Positions 33,380 through 43,821 of a stretch of 64,000 nt of DNA are shown here, piece by piece (within the stretch, counting starts at the first letter, position 1; the number at the start of each line of letters is the position of its first letter). The stretch is taken from NCBI GenBank assembly GCA_027922465.2, contig BQMF02000651.1:1-64000 (forward strand), written 5' to 3'. The notes under the pieces were generated by a model. The model saw only the letters and a program-made list of their open reading frames with translations, ran no database searches and had not been told where the DNA came from. Origin of the DNA: Turritopsis dohrnii. Lineage: Eukaryota; Cnidaria; Hydrozoa; Anthoathecata; Oceaniidae. The translations under genes were made by a program, and so were the position numbers.

Positions 33380-34175
33380 CTATAGTCTTCGTCTCCACGA
33401 AATATAGCGATCCCTTGCATAGACCTTGAGCTAGAACAACCAATTTGCTCCAGGCATGCTGAGTTTACTAAATAAAACTTAAACTTTCCCGCCTGATGTT
33501 TAATTTCCATGCACCATAAAAAAAGCATTGGCTCTAGTTTTTCGCAGAACTCAACATATTAAGAATACGCGGCCCGCATCGGCCCTATTTCCAGACTATT
33601 CTTTTTCTTGTGACTATGTTCTATTTCATTGTGTTCTTGTACTGTTAAACAATTTTGTAGGTTGAAATTTTAAATGAACAAAAATTTACCAAAAGACCTT
33701 TTGAAATGGCACAAGTTTTGCAAGTTTTGACACTTCTGTTGTCATCATTATTAGTAAAATTAAATTAATTATTAGTAAAATTAAATTACAAGCTGAATCG
33801 AAGTATATATAAAAACAAGAAGTTAATTGTAATAGCCTAAAAATTTCATGTTATATATAAGGTTAAATATGCTAAAAGTTAAACATAAAAACAAACAAAA
33901 ACAATTATATATACAATATACTACCTTATACCTACTTATTAATGCTGGAGAATTTCTTGCAGCACTATTAATTACTGTTTATATTTGCAATTTTGTCATG
34001 AAATTGCAAAACATTTCCTCGTAAAGCTTTTTCTCATTCTTAAAGCAAATTTCCAAATTGAACACGGGGAAGGGGAAGTGGATTGTACTGCAGACTACAA
34101 AATGATGAAATATATGAAAATAATGAACCACGGAACAAGAAGACAATATTTTACTTTTCAATCTATCTCTATTAC
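33374..34175. other. Intron spacer
   Basis: AT-rich with a short direct duplication (ATTATTAGTAAAATTAAATTA, twice at about 33748-33787). No gene can be supported. Confidence 0.4.
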
Positions 34176-34423
34176 CAGGGTCTAATCTAAAAACGCAGGG
34201 CAGCGTCCGGTGGAAAGGAAAAGGCACATTATGAACATCCAAGGGGCACTTTTTAGGAAAAGGGCAACCTGAGCTTTATTTCGCTTCGGTGGGTTAAACC
34301 TATGACCCCCTTATACAAGAGTGATTTATGAAGTTTTTAAAGTGAAATAAATTTTTAAAAAAACAAAAGTGCTGAGGGCAGCGTCCGATCAACGGATCAA
34401 ATATTGGCCTAGATTAGACCCTG
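34176..34423. mobile_element. 248-bp MITE with CAGGGTCTAATCTA ends
   Basis: Left CAGGGTCTAATCTA and right TAGATTAGACCCTG are inverted. ATTAC directly flanks both sides (34171-34175 and 34424-34428), which reads as a 5-bp target duplication. A subterminal word GGGCAGCGTCCG occurs near both ends (direct). No coding capacity. Confidence 0.8.
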
Positions 34424-34428
34424 ATTAC

Positions 34429-35419
34429 ATCATTATTATCACTATTATACATTCAGAACTTTTTTTTCTATCTTGTACAGGTAGAAAATGAAGGAGATTC
34501 TTCAGATTCTATATGTAGATAGGAATATTTTTGTTATTCTAGATAATGAAAATGATGATGAGTAAAGGATGAAAAAAACTTTTTAAAATTTTTAAATTTG
34601 TGAGTCGCACAAGTTTGTCCCACGAATTCTGACATTTTTTGCAAATTCACAAAAATTAATTCTGCAAATCATGATTTTCTTGAGGTTCAATTTACAAAAT
34701 TTTGTCCCCTAATTAGTTCTTCCGCAAACAATTTATACGAATAAGGTAACATATTTTACTTGCCCATTTAAATCAGAGTTAATCCAACCTATATACAAAC
34801 CTTCCTTTAATTTGGGATATGCCCAAACCACATATTTAGTCGTTGTCACTTTCTGCATTTTTGTGCCATTATGAAAAATATTTAAAAATCAGACAAAATA
34901 CATACAAACTATTTCAGATTTTTTTTTAACCAAAGAAAAAGAAAAACTTCTTTGAACTGAATTTTACCTTTATAGGAATGATAAATTTAGTTTTATTGCC
35001 ACCATGAAATAGAAATTCAGTAACTATTTTCCGTTCAGGTATAATTCAAAACTTCAGAATTATGATGTTGTAATTCTATTTTTTATAAGGCCTGAATTTT
35101 GTAAAATGGGTTTAGTTAGAATTACATTGTGCGTTGTGCAATTATACATGACTTTTTACACTTTTATTTTTAGTAATCAGCAACTGCCTGGCAGTAGATC
35201 TTCATTTGACCTCATCTGTGGACCACTTACTTGGTACAAAAAGGTTCACTTGCGTGTTAAACCAAACACGTAAGCCTGTAAGAACGTAAAGTTGGAAAGT
35301 CAAACTTGTAAAACTCAAATTTGAAGCTTAAATAAAATCGATTAAAGTATCAAAGTTGTTGTAGTTGTAATGCCCATATGATTTCTGTTGATGCGTATCG
35401 TATTACCGTATATTGCTTA
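34429..35419. other. Intron spacer with a possible microexon
   Basis: TTGTACAG at 34473-34480 is a good acceptor followed by VENEGDSSDSI, an acidic reading like other linker exons, but no clear donor follows. The rest is AT-rich with nothing supported. Confidence 0.3.
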
Positions 35420-36257
35420 CCTTATTACGCAAAAATAACGCGGTACACCAAATAGCGCGGAACAAATTAATGCGATCAGAAATTAACGCGAATCAGAAGT
35501 TTGGGTTTAAAACTGTGTGGTAATTAACGCGAATCAACGAATATCTAATATTCAAATGGCATTTAATTAACACGAATTTTCACTGTCAACAAATTTATTT
35601 TTACTGAAATACATTGGAAATCACCACAGGAAAAACAAAGAAATAACAAATAGATTTCAATTCAGTTTGGTGAAAGTTCTTGATCAAAAATCATACAAAA
35701 AAGGTATCAGTGACGTGGAATGAGCCAGAAAAATTGTCCATTTTAGTGGCTAAAGTGAAAGAAGTCGAGTATCCCCAGACCGGAGAGTATATTGATGAAT
35801 CCATAAATATTTTAAAAGAAATAGGGATTGAAAAAGACGAAGATGATGACGAAGATGAAGATGATGACGAAGTGGTGGAATTTCAAGCGGAAAAAGCTGA
35901 TAACGTTAATAATGATAACAAGGACATTCAGATATTATAAAAAATATTATGGTTTCTTGTAACTAGGATGTTTTATCTTTAACAAAACGTTTGAAAAAAA
36001 GCGCTCCTGATCCTTCCGTTTTGGACCCTTTCTGTTATCCTTACTTTTATAAAACAGTAAAACCTGGCTATTTTCAGTAGTTTTAAAAAGTTACATAAAA
36101 ATTAACGTTTGATGAATCTAACGGACGTTTATTTAACGCTAGACATTTAATAACGGATGAGAAATTTACACGGACAGGAAATTAACGGGGTTTTAATTAA
36201 CGCGAAAAATTTCAATTCGCGTTAATTAATGTACCGCGTTATTTTTGTGTAATAAGG
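35420..36257. mobile_element. MITE with TA|CCTTATTACGC ends
   Basis: Left CCTTATTACGCAAAAATAACG, then CGGTAC, is matched by GTACCGCGTTATTTTTG, then TGTAATAAGG, at the right. TA flanks both sides. TAACGCG-type words recur through both subterminal zones. It contains a frame (35680-35940) ending in a very acidic DEDDDEDEDDDE tract, with no recognised domain. The terminal word CCTTAT and TA flank are shared with the reverse-transcriptase unit at 51499. Confidence 0.82.
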
Positions 36258-37370
36258 TATATGGTGTCACAGAAAATCCCCCGACTAAAAAGGAAAAGGA
36301 TTTAGTTGATTGCTGTGGAAACGCAAGGTTTTCTTTCATAACGTTTACCTTGATATTTAGTTAAGGCAACTTCCGTTCAATGAATCTATTAGAAAAAAAT
36401 GCGCATGTTATATGTTATTCGGCTCATAGAAATTTGCGTTTTTGTCTCAATCTCGGAGGTAGTAATCTATATGCAATATGCCAGGCTTCTTCGGTTATCA
36501 TTCATTCGACGATTTACTGCTTTGTGAAAATATTACAGAGGGGCCCTTTTTATCATGAGAGGTTTTTAACATGTCTTTGCTTTGAGCGAATGGATTTACA
36601 TTTGGGATTCGCATGTTCACCAACCGAATACGGGCTTACTGTATTCTAGCTAGTCATTTTCCTTTTCCAAAGTGATCATGATCTTTAGACATCTGAGCAT
36701 ACAGTTCGCGCTGACCTTAAGGCCTATGGGCCTCTTGTTATTATATATTTTAGCTGTAAGTGAAACTTAGGTTTAAGATAACTACTAGCAAGAACTGTGC
36801 AACCTCATATGTCCAATCTTACGTTAGTAAATAGACAAATGCTTAACAAAAAATGTTGTCAATATTTATGTGTTTCATTTTTGTCTGAAACAAATAGGCC
36901 ATGTGTCACTGAATGTTGCTGTTGTTCTAGTCAGGGAGTAAGTCAAATTTTAACATAGTCTAGGGAAAACATATAATTATCTGAGTGTGATTCAGGGAAA
37001 CTGTGTACTTTTTCAGGAAAAGTCAGGGGAAAAAAATTCTGGAAATCCACTCTGAACCCTGATGGAGGAGAATTTATAAAAAGAATTGGCAATTCATTTA
37101 TATTTTCATCCTTTTGAAAAAAACTCTTTTCCATAATTTTTGCACCAGTCGAATAACTTCTCAACCCACTCCTGTCTGCAGAAATCCAGAGTCAGAAATT
37201 TTACAACAGTCCATTGATGAAATTGTGTAACGAGCTTTCAACTTCCATAATTTTTCTTATGCAGGTTAATGATATCAGCCCAGTTTTACCAGCACACTCT
37301 CCTGTAAGTTTTACTTTATATCAGTAGTGCATTTTAGATTGTCATATAATCATTATAATTCAGTAGAGCT
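36258..37370. other. Intron spacer
   Basis: No domain gene. The only structure noted is one candidate microexon at 37265-37303, listed separately. Confidence 0.4.
37265..37303 (+). CDS. Candidate gene 1 microexon
   Basis: A 39-base segment is bounded by an acceptor (TTCTTATGCAG) and a perfect donor (CCT/GTAAGT), phase 0 at both ends. It encodes VNDISPVLPAHSP. It is the last candidate before the SET exons. The short length and VND-like start resemble the linker exons downstream. Confidence 0.45.
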
Positions 37371-37371
37371 A

Positions 37372-38106
37372 AGTGTCCACTGAAAGCGACAGAAGCTATC
37401 GTTAATTTTTTTTTGCAATGAACAAATTTTCTGTCGTAAATGATCTGTCGCAAACACCTATTGTGTGTTGTGTCCATTGAAAAGAATTAATTCATGAAAA
37501 TAAATTCTTTATAACTCATAACGATGGATAGTGAAGACAAATTCTTATGTGTTCTCGCAGCTACTTTAATTGACAGAAAATGGAATGAAATGGAAAAAAG
37601 AGGAAAAAAGTGAAAGTATTCGGTTCAAAAAATTTATCGAGAAAGACAGGAATATGGTGTGAATATTTCCTCACGCACTCTGCAAGGGACTCTTCTTCGA
37701 TTAAACTTAATTGACTTGTTTGTGCCAGGCTTCTTGTTTTTGTATAACATTCAGTAAATTATAACTGCACACTCCTTCTTTCTCTTTCCAACTTTCCATT
37801 TTCTCTATATCATCTTATCTATTTGTATTTTTTAGAAATATGCAAAAGTTGATCTTTAGAACAAAAGATTCATTCAAATTATAATCTGTTTACATCGGGT
37901 TTTCTTTGATGTCAAGAATTTTTTACGACGAATTAATTTTTGAAAATGAAAACATTTTCATTTCCTATCGCAAAAAATATGCAACAAAAATTAACGATAA
38001 GCAGGTGTTTTTGATTCCAAAAGTGTGTCCACTAAACAAGAATTAATTCTTTTTTTTGCGATGATGATTTGCGACAACGCAGATTCTATTCAGTGGACAC
38101 TTAGCT
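37372..38106. mobile_element. DNA element with AGCTAAGTGTCCACT ends
   Basis: Left AGCTAAGTGTCCACTGAA and right TTCAGTGGACACTTAGCT are inverted. Inside, a decayed frame begins MDSEDKFLCVLAATLIDRKW and later, in another frame, KIYRERQEYGVNISSRTL. This resembles the N-terminal region of Harbinger-type transposases. The rest of the transposase is absent, so this is a deletion derivative. Confidence 0.7.
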
Positions 38107-38144
38107 TAAGTTCACTCTATGCAATGTGATCTGTGTGTTTTAGA

Positions 38145-38514
38145 GGGTGTTTATATGGAAGCAAGCTGGCCCGGTTAAACGGGCTGGCTCGCTTAGCCGA
38201 GATCTCACTTACATTAAAAAATATATGTTTTTATTCGAATGTGTTTATATGAAAACCGAGCCAGCCCGCCTAAGCGAGATCTCGGTTCAATTTGCCGAGA
38301 TCTCGCTTCAGTGGGATGAAAATTTTCCATATAAACATCCACAACCGGGCTAGCCCGCCTGAGCGGGCTAATTTCATAGCACGCGCCTACTATTTGATAA
38401 ACAAAAAAATACAAAGGTGAGCCAGCCCGCTTCCATATAAAGGTGAGATGAAATTGTCTCGGTTAAGTGAGCCAGCCCGGCTAACCGGGCCAGCTCACCT
38501 CCATATAAACACCC
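38145..38514. mobile_element. Harbinger-like MITE with GGGTGTTTATATGG ends
   Basis: GGGTGTTTATATGG at the left and CCATATAAACACCC at the right are inverted. The interior repeats AGCCAGCCCG and GAGATCTCG words in both orientations. Its style is the same as the MITE at 28912 but the ends differ. No clear target duplication and no coding capacity. Confidence 0.75.
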
Positions 38515-38939
38515 CCACTCTGCAGCATTAACATTTTTCAAAATTTTGTTTATACATATTTATGTGCAGTTACACTTCCATGATAAATCTTGTGATAAAT
38601 GATGAATTTGGATTTTTCATAATTATAGACCTCTTATGACTTTGGTTAGTTACTAGGCTGTTTTAGGTATTATTAAACTGCCATGATGTCACCATGCCTA
38701 TTTGAAAAACTGATGACTTAAAATTGCTCAACTAAGGTTTTCATTTTTTAATGACCAAATTTGTCTTAAGAACTTTTGAAATAACACAATTTTGCTGGAT
38801 TAATCCCTCCTTATTTGAAATTGAATGATTGGAGTTTAAATGCAAAAGTGAAAAATCTGGTTTAGGGAACTAAAATATAATTCAAGCAAATCCTAAGTGT
38901 CACTTTCGGAAAATCACTTAGACAATCATTTTGGTTTAG
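38515..38939. other. Intron spacer
   Basis: AT-rich with nothing supported. It ends in the acceptor TTTTGGTTTAG for the first SET exon. Confidence 0.4.
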
Positions 38940-39564
38940 ACAAAAAAAAGACCCAAAAGGGGAAAAAATATTCAAGATGTTGCTGAAACATGGATTCTAG
39001 CTGAAAAGGACCCCCCTGGTTTCGTAAAGCATTACATAAACAAAGACATAGGTACTCTGCTGTATTTCAAAATAATTCAGCATGTTTATTATTACCCATT
39101 TGTCAAGACATTATTATGAATATGATTTAAGGATATGGCATATTCACTGAGTGCTCCAGAAGTAAAGGTGAATTTTTGTTGGAGTATGCAGGAACATTAT
39201 TGAATGCTGAAGAAGGAAGGAAAAATGAACAAATCTATGAAGGCAAAGACATCGGATGCTACATATTTTATTTTTTGTTTGATAAGAAAGAATATTGGTG
39301 AGAATGAGAATTTCATTTAGTTATTCTTGACAGTTTTATTTATTTATAAACTTTAATGCTTTCAAATATAATTGTAGTATTGATGGCACATTTAATCAAA
39401 GATTTGGTGTTTACGTCAATGACGCTAAGAAACCTAATTGCAGCATGAAATTAAAAGTTATTAATGAGAAACCTTGTTTAGCTTTGTATGCTTTAAATGA
39501 TATAACTGCTGGTACAGAGTTGCGGTATGATTATGGTGCCCCTAATCTCTGGTGGCGGAAAAAG
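38940..39564 (+). CDS. Gene 1, SET domain exons (38940-39051, 39132-39300, 39377-39564)
   Basis: Three exons join in phase. The first encodes ETWILAEKDPPGFVKHYIN, the pre-SET helix, and ends phase 1. The second encodes GYGIFTECSRSKGEFLLEYA and GCYIFYFLFDKKEYW. The third encodes CIDGTFNQ, VNDAKKPNCSMKL and AGTELRYDYGAPNLWWRKK. This is closest to the KMT5A (SETD8) class of histone-lysine methyltransferases. The SAM-binding GxG (GYG), the PNC segment and the YDYG tyrosines are visible, but the usual N-H pair reads N-D. The last exon leaves through a GC donor (AAG/GCAAGC). Gene 2 has the equivalent exons at 62390-63394. Exon 2 edges are approximate by a few bases. Confidence 0.85.
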
Positions 39565-39788
39565 GCAAGCAATTATTTTTTATCATTCAACATTCAGAAG
39601 TTTTTAATTTGTCCACACAATCATTACTTGAAAGAAACTTGCTCTTTAGATTAAATCCACTCAAAGGCCTTATAAACTCCAAGAACTGGACAATTTACTC
39701 ACTAAAAATGTATGTCCTTTTAAATTAAGGTTAAATAGTGTGGAGTTTGCATGGGACACAAGTATACTGAAAGTATTCTTAATCTTAT
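39565..39788. other. Intron before the inverted-arm element
   Basis: This lies between the SET exon donor and the left arm of the element at 39789. Nothing coding is supported beyond read-through of the SET frame to 39654. Confidence 0.4.
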
Positions 39789-40622
39789 AGTGTTGGGGGT
39801 AGCTACGGGTGATTCCACTCCATAAGTTATAGAATTTCCATAAGCTCCAAATTGAAGCTTTATCTTCATATAAAAGTTACTTCAAGGTCAGCTGGCACAA
39901 CCATGGTGGAATCGGATTTTAGGCCCAATATATATTCCCTAAAATTGCTTTTCAGTCACCCCATAAGTTACATGAACCAAACTCGAGGAAAAGTTACTTT
40001 GCTATATCAGCAATATAAAATCACAAAAACTTACTAAAATTTTTGGTGGTATCGCCCAGCTTACTTGACTCAAATTTGCCCAAATTTGTCTTTCATCCAC
40101 CCCATGAGATACATGGATAAAATTCTGCATGAAGTATTTTATAGCTTTCTACAGCACAAAAACACAAAAACTTACCAGAGGGGAATTCTCCAGCTTACTC
40201 GCCCCAAACCCCTGACCCTCTTCTACCGATAAAAACGAAATTTGAATGTTGCTGGCTACAAATCTTTGTTACATTTCTTCATCAATTCGTACATTTAAAT
40301 TCCTTTTTGAAAAAGTGTCTACATAGTAATCTACTTATACTAATCCGCGTAGTGTGTAACACATTTAACTTAGAGAGTGTTTTGTTTTCGTTCTTTTAAT
40401 GGTCAAAATCTTCTTCAAAATCGTGGTCATATAGCGGCAGTTCGAACACGCAAGACACATTCACGATTAGTATAATAGCACGTGGCATTTGACGTCAGAT
40501 GTTTTTATGATCACGGGGAACCATTGCATTGCATCCCCAATCGAACGCGACGTTTTTGGGGAAATATTTCGACGTTTTTTAGGGTCAGCGATACGGGTGA
40601 TGGGGTGACGCAACATTTAGAC

Positions 40623-41110
40623 CTAAATTTTATTTGGTACTGCGGATATGACGTCATTAAAATCTTTGATCAACGATATCTCTATAACGGTTGATCGTAG
40701 CGAAACGATTCCATACCCTTTTTTGATCAGTTTTTCGAGCTCTACAACATGGGTACACTTTCCATTTCCAATTCCGTAATTAAAATCGTCACGGGGTACA
40801 CACACCGGAACGCGTCGCATTTCTGCAGATTCTTTTCGAAATTAAGGTCGTAAAAAACTTTTACGCGAGATATTTTATTTGGTACTGCGGCTATGACGTC
40901 ATCAAAATCTTTGATCAACGATATCTCTGCAACGGTTGGTCGTAACGAAACGATCCCATACACTTTTTTGATCAGCATTTCCAGCTCTACAACATGAGAA
41001 CACTTTCCAGTCACGATTTTGTGATTTAATTTTTTGTCACCTATTTTCGACACATCCTTTTCGAAATTATAGCCGTAAAAAACTTTTACGCCAGTTACTA
41101 GTACAGGTAA
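40623..41110. repeat. Two-copy ~245-bp tandem duplication
   Basis: The block with TTTTATTTGGTACTGCGG, then TATGACGTCAT and CTTTGATCAACGATATCTC, at about 40627 recurs at about 40872 with roughly ten percent differences. Both include TTTTTTGATCAG and CTCTACAACATG. Small minus-strand frames here repeat with the duplication and are not genes. Confidence 0.8.
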
Positions 41111-41237
41111 TATTATTAAAATAAAAGAACTCAGTAACAAAAGAATAAAATTATCCTCAATGGAATATTCTCAATTCGAAATTCTTTGTGTCTTCTATAA
41201 ATTACAAACTTCTTTTTTGCTTTGAACCATCAAAATT

Positions 41238-42851
41238 ATGCTCGGTGGCTTTGGAGATAATTATCATAATCTCTTGATGCTGAAAGAAAGTCATCTGGCA
41301 TTCAATGACTTTGAGCAAGGGCACTTTGCTGTCAAAAGAACTGCAAAATCTTTCTCTGGTCTCCCAATTGATCTTACGTTAGAGCAGACTATCAACGCAG
41401 ATGCTGCTTCAGCGAACAGGCATTCTATCTTTGACTATATCCATATCCGCCAGACAGAGATAGGCAGAATCCAACTATCTTAGAATCATGCTGCTTTCAA
41501 AATCATTCGAAGAACTTGGCATGAAAAAGAAGGAAGACATCTCAGCTCAACTTAAGCCAAACCAAATCAAACGCGACAATGAAGCATTAGAGAAGATTTT
41601 ATCGATGATTACTGAAACGATGGACCCTTTTGACAAAAGCCTTAACACAAACAGTCAATATTGCCACAGGAAAAGCGACAACTGAAGAGGCAACTAATTT
41701 CCATCTCAATGTTCATTTCATTGGATAAGAAGCTAGGAAAGATTTTGATGGGCAATGTCAAGAGAACAGTTCGAGATTCGAAAAGCCGATTTTAAAACTG
41801 CAAATTCGCTCCTTTGCCACAGAAGGGAAAAAAAGAAGTTTAAAGGTAAAGATGGGAAGGTTATTGCAGCTTGTATGACCAGAGACTTGTTTGGTTGCAT
41901 TTTGAATATTTCATTGGAAAAGAAGGTTGACACCTGTTCCTTTGTCTATTAGTGATGTCAATGGAAACAGACATAAATCCAGTGCAAAGCAACATTAATG
42001 AAACATTTAGAGGAGCGTATTGAACGAGATCAACCTGCGATCATTGATGTAACCATCATAGATGCCATGTTTACGGGTAATCAAGGCAGATAAGAAGTAC
42101 CTGAGCTAGAATGTCCTCATAAAGAAGCTGATACCAGGATGTTTTATCACATGGCAAACTTAAATCATCCTCAAAATGTTGTAATTTCAACGGCAGATAC
42201 AGATTGTCTTGTCATTGCTCTTGGTTGTAAAAACAGTTTCCACGAAGGAACAAAGTTGCGGCTAGAAGTTGGGACCCAAGCTTCAAACACAAGACGATAT
42301 ATTAATATCAATAATCTCCATTCAAAGCTTGGAGAATCACTATGTGAGTCATTACCTGCATATCATGCATTAACGGGTTGTGATTACACATCTTCATTTT
42401 CTCGAAAGGGAAAGATCAGACCACTCAAAATTCTTGAAGGTTGAAAAGATTTTCAAATTGCACTTAGCACATTGGGAAAAGATCAAGTGGTTAAGAAATT
42501 AGAAGAATTTGTTTGTGTTATGTACGGAAAACCACTTCAGTCAACGACGCAAGATTCAAGATATTCCATCAAAAGTACAAAACAAAAAAGAAGATCTCAA
42601 GTGTAAAAAAAGTTGATGCTGGAATGCTTCCACCCTGCTCAAAAGTCTTGTTTCAAAAGATTCAAAGGACAAGATTGGTAGGAAAAAGATGGATGTCTGC
42701 ACCACTTAAACTCCAGCCAAAGGAAGTCCCAGAGGAAACTGGCTTGACAGTCATAAGCAACGCATACAACATCAATTGGTTTGCTGGAGAAGATACTCCA
42801 GATATAATCGATGTTGTTGAAGAGGATTGCGAAGGTAAATTCTTTAAATAA
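41238..42851 (+). pseudogene. FEN1/PIN-like nuclease-related gene of the transposon, broken
   Basis: Pieces are in several frames: NYHNLLMLKESHLAFNDFEQ (41238-41483), a coiled segment (41488-41685), MSREQFEIRKADFKTANSLL (41755-41952), and a conserved core (42100-42444) with HKEADTRMF, STADTDCLVIALG and HALTGCDYTSSFSRKGK. The spacing of acidic motifs (EAD, DTD, GCDY) resembles the XPG-I part of FEN1-type PIN nucleases. A further piece (42513-42851) ends EEDCEG with a possible donor. The family occurs widely in cnidarians and molluscs with no assigned role. Many stops and shifts make this copy dead; the nuclease link is inferred from motif order only. Confidence 0.6.
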
Positions 42852-43334
42852 TAAGAGTATATATAATGATGAATGGCAAGACGAAAGACCGATTTCAATT
42901 ATCTTCCCCTAACATTTGATAATAAAAATTCAAAGATCTGTTAATCTTTCATTTTTTTAATTAAAAGCATCAGATTTGGTTGAGATTAATGACGAAGAAG
43001 AAACACTTGAAAATCATGAGAAAACTGAGGACAATGAAGGCAGGAGTCATTGCTCAGCTAATGAAGAATAGTGCATTTAGATTGAATTGCTTGAAACGAC
43101 TCTCAAAGAAAAGACATTTCTTTATGGTTGCAAAGATCATACTTAACTTTTAAAAAATATACTTGTCATGACTGTGTCATTTGAATTAAATAATTTACTA
43201 GGCACAACTGAAATGTTTTACGATTTACTACGGATATTATCTGTGTGATGTACTATTGAAAGAGGTTAATACGCTCAAAGAAAGGGTTTCCAGCAAAACA
43301 ATCATTTGAGTTCTTCACAAATTTTCCTAATTCA
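42852..43334. other. Interior of the inverted-arm element, 3' of the broken gene
   Basis: A short exon-like piece (42968-43071) reads SDLVEINDEEETLENHEKTE with an acidic composition and a stop. Nothing else is supported. Confidence 0.35.
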
Positions 43335-43821
43335 ATAATTTGGATCAGGGGTTTGGGGCGAGTAAGCTGGGCATTCCGCTCTAAAAACTGGTAAGTTTTT
43401 GTGTTTTTGTGCTGTAGAAAGCTATAAAATACTTCATGCAGAATTTTATCCATGTAACTCATGGAGTGGATGAAATTTGGCAAATTTGGGTCAAGTAAGC
43501 TGGACGATACCACCAAACATTTTAGTAAGTTTTTGTGATTTTATATTGCTGATATAGCAACTTTTCCTCGAGTTTGGTTCATGTAACTTACGGGGTGACT
43601 GAAAAGCAATTTTAGGGAAAATATATTGGGCCTAAAATCCGATTCCACCAGGGTTGCGCCAGCTGACCTTGAAATAACTTTTATATGAAGATAAAGCTTC
43701 AATTTGGAGCTTATGAAAATTCTATAACTTATGGAGTGGAATCACCCGTAGCTACCCCTCACACTTTTAATTTTTGTTCTAATGAACTAATCACTAATGA
43801 ATAATTGGGATTTTGTTTCAG

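Larger units (their letters stand above)
39789..43765. mobile_element. DNA transposon remnant with ~430-bp inverted arms
   Basis: The left arm (about 39790-40215) and right arm (about 43335-43765) are reverse complements over most of their length. Shared words include GGGGTAGCTACGGGTGATTCC, AAATTGAAGCTTTATCTTC and TTTAGGCCCAATATAT, then GTAACTTATGGGGTGA-type words. Between the arms are a tandem duplication (40623-41110) and a broken gene (41238-42851). The element fills the intron between the SET exon and the first acidic microexon of gene 1. I could not identify a target duplication. Confidence 0.82.

Noticed and set aside
33225..33528. Proline-rich proteins on the minus strand
   Set aside because: They are translations of the long G run and have no other support.
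40623..41140. Small minus-strand genes with repeated KDFDDVI(S/A)AVPNKI
   Set aside because: The repetition follows the tandem DNA duplication and there is no start, domain or splice context.
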